Of a stretch of 64,000 bases of DNA, positions 42,976 to 50,522 are shown in pieces. The stretch comes from JBCDHN01 sp965224535. Its GTDB lineage: Bacteria > Verrucomicrobiota > Verrucomicrobiia > Verrucomicrobiales > DEV007. Both the position numbers and the translations under genes were made by a program. The notes beneath the pieces are model-generated. The model made no database searches, was not told the DNA's origin, and saw only the letters and a list, made by a program, of their open reading frames with translations. Position 1 is the stretch's first letter; each line of letters begins with the position of its first letter. The stretch covers positions 1-64,000 of the forward strand of contig CBDCZR010000003.1 of the NCBI GenBank assembly GCA_965224535.1, in the 5' to 3' direction.

Positions 42976-45059
42976 TGTCGAACGCTGTAATTCTTGAAAG
43001 CGTATCGGGCGCGTCCCTCGGCCAAATGCTAAAGGGGTACGGAGTGCTGTCGGTGGTGGGCGAGGCGCATCCCGACGCGGAATTCTGGTGGACTGAGGGC
43101 ACGCACCTCGCCATCGGCGGCGTGACTCGCGACGAAGTGGTGGACGCAATCCTGGAGCAATTGCCGGATTGGGCGATCCAGGTTGGCGAGCATTTTGGCA
43201 AGGCGCGCGGCGTCGCGGGCAGCGAATCCCCGCTGAAATCGGCCGGCGGCCAGGATGAGTTGGAGGAAGAACTGGCTCCCTGGGCGAGCGCGGCGGCCGT
43301 CTTCGCAAAGGGAGAAACTGCTTCGAATCACCCGCTGTTCCCCGGTTTTGGCCAAGATGGAAGCGCGAGCTACTTCGGCACCCTGTTGAGCGAAGCCAAG
43401 AAAGCCGCCAATCCCAACCAAGCCGCCAAACAACGCGCAAACCTGGAAATCGCCCTCTTCGGCGGGCAATCGCCTCCCAAATCCCGGCTCAGCAAAGGTG
43501 GCGGCCTCTTCTTTCCGGAGGCGATCAAGCGTTACGCTACGGGAGGAAGTTGGATTCACGACAATGATTCGTCCCTCACGGCTTGGGACTTTTTGCTCGC
43601 CATTCGCGGGGCTCTATTGCTCCGGGGAACGGCGCGGTCCTTCCGGGGTTCCCGCAGAAGTTATCCCGCTTTCCCCTTCGTGTTTCGCGGCTCAACCGTG
43701 ATAGCGGGAGGTAAATCGTTCACCACCGACGAAATTTTTCTGCCGGTTTGGAGCGAAGAACGCCCGCGCGGTTTGAGCGAATTCCGGCTCCAAATTCGGC
43801 AATTCCAGGCTCGCGTGGGTGGTGGCGAGTTGGCCGCTTCCGCCGCGGATTTCCGGCGCGCGGTCCAGGGCCGGGGCGTGGCGGGTGGATTCCTTGAATT
43901 TCACCGCTTTGCGCTGGAACGCCGCAAACCCAGCCAACGGGAGCCCTCCATCCAGGCGATTTCCCGCGGCGTGACCCGAGTCGGAGCCGGAGCGGAGGAT
44001 TTGCGGTTTCTGTTGGCTCCCCTGGACGAAACCGGCTGGTTGGACCAGTTGGAGGGCCGGGGCAAACCGGATGATTTTCTCCTCGCCGCGCGCCGGATTC
44101 AAGACGCCATCCACGCCTGCGCGGACGAACCGACCGCCGAGCGCCATTTCGACATTTTGCGCGTTCTTTGGGCCGGAAACGCACTGCTCTTCCGAAAAGG
44201 CGACGCCAATCGAGTCCGGCCTTTGCCCGCACTTCCCGGTAAGAAGTGGGAAGAGGCGATGCGGGAACTCTTCAACGGTTCCGCTGAGGCGTGCATCGCA
44301 CGCGGCTTGGCTTCCATCGGCTGGGAAAAGCCCGAAAACGTGAATGAAAACGACGAGAAAAAGTGGGCTCCTTGGCCGCTGGCCTGCCAGATTCTTCCGG
44401 TGGAATTCGCGGATCGAAGTTGGATCATCCCGGATGAGGAACGCAAGAAGCTCGGCCTGAAACTACCCTGGCCCGGGCTGCAGCCGGAACTCGAGTTCGG
44501 GCGCCTGTTTTGGCGTCGTTGGCTGGCAGCCGGCACCCGGGAAGGCTGTGATCGGCTGCCCTTCGACGCAACGCGTACCGTACCCTTGCGCGATGCGCTC
44601 GATCTGGTGGAAGGCCGGCTCGATCTTCGGAGGATTCATCGCTGTTTCAGCGCCTTTCTCACGCTGAATTGGTCCGCGGGCGCCATCACTGACGACGATG
44701 CCACGGAACTGCCCGTTCCTCGACCCTACGCGGCCCTGCGATCATGGTTGGAACGCGGGATGCACCCTCTTCCGGGAGAGCAGCCCAACTGGGACGGCAC
44801 CATCGTCCAAAACCTCCGCCGAGGTAGCAGTGCGGCCATCGACGCAGCCTGCCGCCAAGCTCTCGCGCGCCTCCGCATCATCGGTCTGCCCGGCGGAACT
44901 GAGAAAGACCGCCGAGCCGGAAAAGCCGTAGCGTGCCCCGCCTTGCGCTGCCAACCCGAGCAGGCTCGCAAGATGGCCATCGCAGCGTTCGTCCCCCTGC
45001 ATCCCGATGCCACCGAACACCTCGCCCAACAATTTTTAATCCCAGCCAAACAAGACTAA
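42975..45059 (+). CDS. Csx17 (Cas8-like large subunit of type I-G)
   Basis: Csx17 is the large subunit of the type I-G effector, probably recognising the PAM. The ATG at 42975 overlaps the cas3 stop by TGATG and yields 694 residues, normal for the family. The much longer frame that opens upstream inside cas3 is rejected. The N-terminus MSNAVILESVSGASLGQMLK, then GYGVLSVVGEAHPDAEFWW, is the family's conserved 'single copy at a time' opening: small residues, L-K-x-L-G-V-L-R, then a W after Asp. No Cys motif is present. The next gene starts one base after the stop. Confidence 0.85.
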   Translation: MSNAVILESVSGASLGQMLKGYGVLSVVGEAHPDAEFWWTEGTHLAIGGVTRDEVVDAILEQLPDWAIQVGEHFGKARGVAGSESPLKSAGGQDELEEELAPWASAAAVFAKGETASNHPLFPGFGQDGSASYFGTLLSEAKKAANPNQAAKQRANLEIALFGGQSPPKSRLSKGGGLFFPEAIKRYATGGSWIHDNDSSLTAWDFLLAIRGALLLRGTARSFRGSRRSYPAFPFVFRGSTVIAGGKSFTTDEIFLPVWSEERPRGLSEFRLQIRQFQARVGGGELAASAADFRRAVQGRGVAGGFLEFHRFALERRKPSQREPSIQAISRGVTRVGAGAEDLRFLLAPLDETGWLDQLEGRGKPDDFLLAARRIQDAIHACADEPTAERHFDILRVLWAGNALLFRKGDANRVRPLPALPGKKWEEAMRELFNGSAEACIARGLASIGWEKPENVNENDEKKWAPWPLACQILPVEFADRSWIIPDEERKKLGLKLPWPGLQPELEFGRLFWRRWLAAGTREGCDRLPFDATRTVPLRDALDLVEGRLDLRRIHRCFSAFLTLNWSAGAITDDDATELPVPRPYAALRSWLERGMHPLPGEQPNWDGTIVQNLRRGSSAAIDAACRQALARLRIIGLPGGTEKDRRAGKAVACPALRCQPEQARKMAIAAFVPLHPDATEHLAQQFLIPAKQD

Positions 45060-45060
45060 C

Positions 45061-46194
45061 ATGTCAAAAACACTTATCGACAACTTCTTCGCGGAAGACC
45101 GCGTCGTAATCACCGCCGAGCTTGAACCCACCACCGGCAATTTCATCCAGCCCACCGGATTCCCGGACATCGGAGCCTGCGTCTACGTTGGGCCGGATGG
45201 CCGCCGCCATTGCCTGGTGGAAAGCGAGCAAAGCATGTCCAATCGGCTGGAGGCAGTTTGTATGGAAGCCGGAGGGGGCTGGCGGGTGCCGTTGGCGGGA
45301 AAATTGCCGATCATCAAGGTCATGGACAAGGATGACAATCTGGTTGCAACAAACCTGACCGAACCGCACCGAATAGCGTCTTCATACATTTTGGAAGGAA
45401 CCTGGAAGATCAAGGCGGCAAATGGAGATGCGAAGGCAGATCAGAACAGCTACAAACCCGACTCGTTGGAAAAAATCCTGGGGAATAAACTTGGACTCGC
45501 CGACAAGAAGCAAAAGACCTGGGCCTTGGACAAGCGATCGGATCTGACTAAGTGGGTCTTCGCGCTCGATCCCGCCGCGATATTGCACGGCTTTCAATTC
45601 ATGCAATGGAGCGCGGTAGGGCTGCGCCAACAGCGACTGCTCCACGCCCGCTTGGAGGCGGATTTGGCGGGTGATTCCGATGTTCACTACGGTATGGTCA
45701 AAACCGATTGGACTGGCGAAAAGCCGTCCGGAGACCACAACAACAGAGGGCAAAGCATCGCGGCCAAAGAACGCCTCGTCCCCGAATCCATCACCGCCAC
45801 TTTCGAAATCGACATCCTGGGTTTGCGGGAAAAATCCCTGGCTGCTGAAAACAACGACGGCGCACAAAAGTTCCTCCTCGGTCTGGCGCTGTGGAAAATC
45901 CGGCAATTTCTGGCCGATCAACCCGCCTTCGACGCCCGAACCGGCCAATCCGAACGAGCGCTCCGGCTGCGGAGCGATTGCGCGCTGAAGCTGAAATATA
46001 AGGAACAGAAGCCCGAGCTTTCCTACCAAACCCAGAGCGGAGGGGCGGATTTCGGTGACGCGGAGGATCTGACGTTGGACCAGTTAGTGGGTGAAAAAAA
46101 CGCGTTGCTCGTCAGTCCTCCCAAGTTCGGCCCTCTACTCCAAGCAACCGTTGGGAAAACCGATCTCAACATCGCCGTCACCTACAAAAAATAG
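45061..46194 (+). CDS. Csb1 (Cas7-like backbone subunit of type I-G)
   Basis: Csb1 polymerises along the crRNA as the Cas7 backbone. The 377-residue protein has landmarks RVVITAELEPTTGNFIQPTG, HCLVESEQSMSNRLEAVC and LHGFQFMQWSAVGLRQQRL. It also has a GLALWKIRQFLADQPAFDAR segment of the type-I-U family. The C-terminus is a normal Cas7-like region. It begins one base after csx17 ends, so the operon reads cas3, csx17, csb1, csb2 with no gaps. No Cas5 subunit is separate, as expected. Confidence 0.88.
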   Translation: MSKTLIDNFFAEDRVVITAELEPTTGNFIQPTGFPDIGACVYVGPDGRRHCLVESEQSMSNRLEAVCMEAGGGWRVPLAGKLPIIKVMDKDDNLVATNLTEPHRIASSYILEGTWKIKAANGDAKADQNSYKPDSLEKILGNKLGLADKKQKTWALDKRSDLTKWVFALDPAAILHGFQFMQWSAVGLRQQRLLHARLEADLAGDSDVHYGMVKTDWTGEKPSGDHNNRGQSIAAKERLVPESITATFEIDILGLREKSLAAENNDGAQKFLLGLALWKIRQFLADQPAFDARTGQSERALRLRSDCALKLKYKEQKPELSYQTQSGGADFGDAEDLTLDQLVGEKNALLVSPPKFGPLLQATVGKTDLNIAVTYKK

Positions 46195-46201
46195 CCCGGC
46201 G

Positions 46202-47668
46202 ATGAGCACAACCGTCATCCGGGTAGAGTTGCTCTCCCGCCGTTACCACGCCCACGTTTGGGGTCAGGCGCAGCACGCCATGGGCGAGCCGGAGTGGCCC
46301 CCTTCTCCCTGGCGGCTCCTCCGCACCATTGCGGCCTGCTGGTTCGAGGCGGAAAACCCGCCCTGCTCCGCCGCCGAGCGGGACGAAATTCTCATCACGC
46401 TCGGTCGATCCGGTCCGCCGACCCTGTGGCTGCCCACCGTCTGCTTTAGCGAAATTCCGTTCTACCAGCCTATCCTCAAAGATAAGGCTCCCAACTCCCG
46501 CGTGCTCCATTTCGACCACTTCGCGATCTTGGCTGAGCCAGACGTTTTCTTCGTTTTCGCAACCGAACTCTCCACCCAACAACGCACTGCTTTGCAGAAG
46601 TTGCTCGCCCGGGCACGCTACTTCGGGCGTGCCGAATCTCGAGCCAGAATTCAGCTCAGTTCCGGCGATTTTTCCAAGTCCGCCCACTGCGAGGCCCGTC
46701 CCGGCACGTCCGCGACAACGCACGAACGCAGGGTTATGGTCTCCACACCCGATTTCCAGCCGACGGATTTGTGGCAAAACCGCGGAACCACCCTACCCGC
46801 CACCGATGTTCCGCCCCATCTCGTCGAATCGCTCATCACTGCGCGTAAAGCATTGCCCGATGGCACGAAATGGCAGCGCTACGAACTGCCCCGCGAAGCG
46901 ATCGTCCCCCAGCTCTCTGCGAAGCCAAGGTCTCGCGAGAAAGTGCCGCCGCATCCCGTCGCGGAAATCGTCTTTGGGCTCTATCGCCGGATACCGATCT
47001 CAATCCGGGACGCCGTCATTGTCGCCCGCCGGTTCCGCGACCAAGCGGTGAAATCTTGCGGCGATCCCCTGCTCAGCGGCAAGGATGAATTCGGCAATCC
47101 CGCCAAGGGCCACCAACACGCCTACTACCTACCCCGGCCAACCAGACATCGTGAACATATCAATCAACTGATCGTCCGCCTACCCGGTGGAGAGGACGGA
47201 GTCAGTCAACGGACAATCGATGCCCTGCTTGCCGTGAAGAACCTCCACCTTCGGGATCGGAGCAGGGATCCTTACCCCATCCTGGTGGTTCCCGGAGAAG
47301 TCCGCCAATCCGCCGAACCGATCAGTAGTTCCAAGATTTGGCGAAGTGTTACGCCGTGGCTCGCACCCACCTGGTACCGACCTAACTCTCTGTCGGCGGA
47401 CCTGCCCGGCCCACTTCTCTCAGCCTGCCGGGTAGAAGCTGGTTCCGAGCCCAAACGGCTCGCGAGCACTGGCGACCAACGCATGCCAGTCTATAGCCAC
47501 GACTACACCCGAACTACTGCCCATCACCCATTCTGCTTTGCCCGCCACACGGGGACGATGCTCCACCTGGAATTCTCCCAACCCGTTCGGCTGCCTTGTG
47601 CCATCGGCATCGACGCTCATTTTGGTCTGGGCCAGTTCGAAGCGGTCACGGCTTCATCAACCCCCTGA
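46202..47668 (+). CDS. Csb2 (Cas5-Cas6 fusion) of type I-G
   Basis: The ATG at 46202 gives 488 residues. The N-terminal Cas5-like part has IRVELLSRRYHAHVWG and EWPPSPWRLLRTIAACWFEA, the classic Csb2 opening. The C-terminal part carries Csb2 landmarks: GHQHAYYLPRPTRHREHINQ, IWRSVTPWLAPTWYR, GTMLHLEFSQPVRLPCAIGI and the end DAHFGLGQFEAV. Together they should bind the crRNA handle and cleave pre-crRNA. This paralog differs at its C-terminus from the truncated Csb2 upstream, so the two are not recent duplicates. The stop is followed by decayed hipA and alaS sequence; no cas4-cas1, cas2 or repeat array follows. Confidence 0.88.
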   Translation: MSTTVIRVELLSRRYHAHVWGQAQHAMGEPEWPPSPWRLLRTIAACWFEAENPPCSAAERDEILITLGRSGPPTLWLPTVCFSEIPFYQPILKDKAPNSRVLHFDHFAILAEPDVFFVFATELSTQQRTALQKLLARARYFGRAESRARIQLSSGDFSKSAHCEARPGTSATTHERRVMVSTPDFQPTDLWQNRGTTLPATDVPPHLVESLITARKALPDGTKWQRYELPREAIVPQLSAKPRSREKVPPHPVAEIVFGLYRRIPISIRDAVIVARRFRDQAVKSCGDPLLSGKDEFGNPAKGHQHAYYLPRPTRHREHINQLIVRLPGGEDGVSQRTIDALLAVKNLHLRDRSRDPYPILVVPGEVRQSAEPISSSKIWRSVTPWLAPTWYRPNSLSADLPGPLLSACRVEAGSEPKRLASTGDQRMPVYSHDYTRTTAHHPFCFARHTGTMLHLEFSQPVRLPCAIGIDAHFGLGQFEAVTASSTP

Positions 47669-47689
47669 TTTCCGAAAACGAACTCCAAT

Positions 47690-47957
47690 TACCTTCGGGA
47701 CGAACTCCTCATCCAAGGCGCTATTGTGGCGCTGGTCGCATTTCGGCGCATACTGGGCAGACTTAGCGGCCTCCTTCGCCAACGAAGCCTGCCTCGACAA
47801 AGTCGAACTGGTGGAAAACACTCCCAAGCCCCGACGTCAAGTTCGTCGTTGCGGCCGGGAACTTGGCGATCCAGTAGTCGCCGATGGCGCGCCGCGTGCC
47901 CATCAAATGCGGTTGGCCCAACTCCACCCAATCGGCGTAGACGAAGATTTCGCGATC
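47690..47957 (-). pseudogene. hipA toxin-kinase remnant
   Basis: From an ATG at 47957 the frame reads MDREIFVYADWVELGQPHLM, which matches HipA N-termini (a strand plus a G/H-L-M-G loop). It passes straight to DYWIAKFP, a segment that in HipA lies about 100 residues further on, so an internal block is deleted. A base shift then continues in a second frame as GRNDELDVGAWE, the conserved HipA core. Nothing downstream of that survives. HipA kinases phosphorylate GltX to cause persistence; this copy is dead. It abuts the alaS fragment of copy 2. Confidence 0.6.
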
Positions 47958-47962
47958 CATTA

Positions 47963-48160
47963 GCTTTTGGGTATCGGCGAACTGCGGCGGCTCATACGGC
48001 GCCTTCACCGTGTCCAGGAAATACGGCACAAACTGGTTCATCCCCGCGTGGTGAAGAGGAGGTTCGGCGAAGTCGGCATGAGGCTGGCCGAGGGCACGAT
48101 GGTGTGCTGCTTTTCAGCGAAAAAATCGAGGAAGGATTGGCGGAGTTCGTTGGCGGTCAT
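47963..48160 (-). pseudogene. Partial alaS 5' copy (copy 2)
   Basis: This segment encodes the first ~65 codons of AlaRS (MTANELRQSFLDFFAEKQHT to FADTQK). It matches the intact alaS start at 38730-38858 with only two substitutions and one deleted base over about 130 bp. The deleted base (GCGTTGGTG to GCGTGGTG) breaks the frame. Upstream of the start codon homology stops completely. The inner 70 bp differ from native alaS (VPYF for VPFF), so the copy looks mosaic. It is a fragment, not a working gene. Confidence 0.85.
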
Positions 48161-48161
48161 G

Positions 48162-49676
48162 TCACGGTTTCTTGAAATTGCCGTAGGCTTGTTGAGGATG
48201 TCGCGGTCGATTCGGGAATTTGGGCTGCAATTTTTTCTGCTTAAGCAGGGGACGAACGTAGCTGGAAATGGTGTGTCGAGTTCGATCGAGCAGTGAAGCA
48301 AGTTGTGACACGGTCAACCATCGTTCTTCGCAAAGGGCAAGAACGAGGTTACTCATTTCATTTGGATTTAGCCGTTTGTTTTCTCTCGCTAATCCAGCCA
48401 GCTTTTCGAGTTCATCGGGTTCGTTATCTACCATGCTCGGGCCGTTATCCACTATGCTTGGGCCGTTATCCACTATGCTCGGGCCGTTATCCACCATGCT
48501 TAGGCCGTTACCTACCGAGCTATCCACTAAGCTCGAAGGCAGCCGATACCGCGTCCAACGCCCCCGATTCAGCGGTTCAAGATAGCCGTCGGAAACCAAT
48601 CGTTGCAGCATTTTGGTCAAATCCGCCGGATGTTTGGCCGTGATTTCCCGCAGGCGCTCGTTGGATACCTCTCCCTCCACGTGGGCGGTAACCAAAGCCT
48701 GGATGGAATCTTGGTCGAGGCCGCGAAAATCCGTGCCAAAATGGCGTTCGAGAATCTCGAGCGAACGCTCGGGCAAGAGGCTAACCATCGGCATGGTGCA
48801 GATGAACCGATCCGGGCTGTTGCTCGTGACAAACGAGGGCAGGCGCCAATGCTGCGAGCGCCATCCCGCTCGGATCTTGTCGATCCCCGAGCCCATTTTC
48901 TCCCCACCGCCAATCAGTTGAAACATCTTTTGGAGCGACTCGTTGCGACAATCGCTCACTCCGCCCATCAGGAGTTGATCGAACGAAATGAGCAACGTCC
49001 CGGGGTTCGAAAACACCAGCCGGTCCGGATGCTTTTCGACAATTATTCTATCCCGCCTCCAAGCACCGAGTTTTTCCAGAAACGGAGAAGTTTCCAAGGA
49101 TAGCCATGGATGATCCGGATCGCGGGCGGAGAAACGTTGCCGAAACTGACTGATCGTGTCAGCGTCGAAATCCCCGAGCTCGATATTTGGAACAATTTGG
49201 CTGTCCGCGGGCTCTTCCGCTTGATCAGCCAACATCCGGCCGACCTGATCGGGTGTACATCGGTAATCGCCTTCGTGGTTGCGTTTAAATGTGCCACCGA
49301 TCGGATTCTGACCAACATAGACTGGGCGCTGGCGGCGCGAAGCACGAGGAACGTGAATCACAAGAACGGACGCACCACCAATGTCCTGGATTCTGGAATC
49401 AGAGTCCTCCAAAAGGTTAACACTTACCTTCTCCCGATTGTTGATCAGATTCCAGAAGTCCCTCAGGGTCTTGCGTGGGTTGTCGAGGCCATCGACTCGG
49501 AAAACCTCGCCCTTTTGAGAAATGCCCAACACGATTACTCCACCTTCCGTGTTCGCCATGGCGCTGTAGGAGTCCCACAAATTTGAAGGAATCCCGCCCT
49601 TCGCGGATTTGAATTCCCAATCCGCGTTTTCCCCAAGTTGAAGTGCACTGAGGATCTCTGACGTTTCAATTGGCAT
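48162..49676 (-). CDS. AlbA_2-domain transcriptional regulator with internal deletion
   Basis: The 504-residue protein begins MPIETSEILSALQLGENADW and has an AlbA_2 (Schlafen-like DNA-binding) domain at about 15-160. The C-terminal HATPase_c_4-type part shows VFSNPGTLLISFDQLLMGGV and GGGEKMGSGIDKIRAGWRSQ. Between them the chain jumps from LGAWRRDR to IIVEKHPDRLVFSNPG, and the ~120-130 residues that normally hold the ATPase N-box (EALREALVNA-type) are missing, in frame. Residues 360-405 carry VDNGPS-type repeats. Its stop is one base before the alaS-copy start codon. As written it probably cannot bind ATP normally. Confidence 0.7.
   Translation of the reverse strand: MPIETSEILSALQLGENADWEFKSAKGGIPSNLWDSYSAMANTEGGVIVLGISQKGEVFRVDGLDNPRKTLRDFWNLINNREKVSVNLLEDSDSRIQDIGGASVLVIHVPRASRRQRPVYVGQNPIGGTFKRNHEGDYRCTPDQVGRMLADQAEEPADSQIVPNIELGDFDADTISQFRQRFSARDPDHPWLSLETSPFLEKLGAWRRDRIIVEKHPDRLVFSNPGTLLISFDQLLMGGVSDCRNESLQKMFQLIGGGEKMGSGIDKIRAGWRSQHWRLPSFVTSNSPDRFICTMPMVSLLPERSLEILERHFGTDFRGLDQDSIQALVTAHVEGEVSNERLREITAKHPADLTKMLQRLVSDGYLEPLNRGRWTRYRLPSSLVDSSVGNGLSMVDNGPSIVDNGPSIVDNGPSMVDNEPDELEKLAGLARENKRLNPNEMSNLVLALCEERWLTVSQLASLLDRTRHTISSYVRPLLKQKKLQPKFPNRPRHPQQAYGNFKKP
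48425..48530 (-). repeat. 24-bp in-frame tandem repeat (VDNGPSM-type)
   Basis: Five units of about 24 bp, built on ccgttatccactatgc on the plus strand, encode repeats of the form V-D-N-G-P-S-I/M in the AlbA_2 protein. They differ by a few bases, are contiguous and have no spacers. They form a flexible linker before the C-terminal helices. Confidence 0.75.
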
Positions 49677-49721
49677 TAGCCTCGAATATCAGCTACTCCC
49701 GAGCATTCTCAACTTGTCCGA

Positions 49722-49889
49722 CCAATACGGCACAAACTGGTTCATCCCCACGCTGGTGAACTGCAAATTCGGCGAAGTCGGAATGAGACTGGCGGAGGGC
49801 ACAATGCTGTGCTGCTTTTCAGCGAAAAGGTCGAGGAAGCCCTCCCAAAAGGCAGTGGAGCAGGAATGAGAAGAGGCTGGCCGAGGTCA
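49722..49889 (-). pseudogene. Degenerate alaS 5' fragment (copy 3)
   Basis: On the minus strand this reads RAEKQHSIVPSASLIPTSPN, LQFTSVGMNQFVPY, matching alaS codons about 14-46. The first dozen codons do not match (the start near 49889 reads MTSASLFSFLL...). The sequence is clearly diverged from both native alaS and copy 2, sharing with copy 2 the VPY variant. No alaS body follows. It forms the third boundary of the repeated-alaS region, next to the AlbA_2 gene. Confidence 0.75.
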
Positions 49890-49961
49890 TGAAAACAATT
49901 CCCCAAAACACCCAATCCCTGATTCTGCTAAGAGGCTGGGCGCTTCGGAAGTTTTACCTTC

Positions 49962-50522
49962 ATGAAGGTATTGTTCCGCTACGTGATTCCGGTCTTGGGG
50001 TTGTCAATTGCCGGATGTTTCCTGGTTTTGGCCTGGTTTGACAACAGATTCACGGATTTGGAGGTGAGATACGCCGAGCAACTGCATGCGCGCGACCACG
50101 CGGATTTGGCCAAGCGGGAGGAACTTCGGCAAAAAATTCTGGCGGAAAACGAGGCCCGCACAAAAACGGCTCAGAAGCTGGATGCTTTGGAAATGGAACG
50201 ATCCAATCAAGAGACGACGATCCGCGAACTGAAGCGGCAACTTGTGGAATCCACGGAAAAAGCTGAACACTTTCAGGAAGCGATCGAAGAACTAACCGTT
50301 CTCGAAAGGCTCGGCCTTCAAACGACGCCGCCCGGCGGGCAATCCTTGAACCGGGAGCGCGCTACGAGCCCTTGCGCGACAACCGCTTTCTCAACCCGCG
50401 AAACCATCCGCTTTCAACCTTTTCGATCGACGTTGACACCGCATCGTTCACGAACCTTCGCCGATTGCTTGCTGAAGGCCGGCCCATTCCACCGGATGCC
50501 ATTCGCATCGAAGAAATGGTAA
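49962..50522 (+). CDS. N-terminal part of a VWA protein (TM plus coiled coil), frameshifted
   Basis: The 186-residue frame starts MKVLFRYVIPVLGLSIAGCF with a TM/signal anchor (7-25). A coiled coil of about 90 residues follows, rich in Glu, Lys, Arg and Ala. Near QTTPPGGQSLNRER the frame stops matching; the following residues are out-of-frame reading of the next gene. Shifting one base joins it to GARYEPLRDNRFLNP, so both ORFs are one protein of YfbK type. Confidence 0.6.
   Translation: MKVLFRYVIPVLGLSIAGCFLVLAWFDNRFTDLEVRYAEQLHARDHADLAKREELRQKILAENEARTKTAQKLDALEMERSNQETTIRELKRQLVESTEKAEHFQEAIEELTVLERLGLQTTPPGGQSLNRERATSPCATTAFSTRETIRFQPFRSTLTPHRSRTFADCLLKAGPFHRMPFASKKW

Noticed and set aside
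48425..48530. Possible CRISPR array in the tandem 24-bp repeats
   Set aside because: The units are contiguous, have no spacers and encode an in-frame protein repeat, so this is not a CRISPR array.
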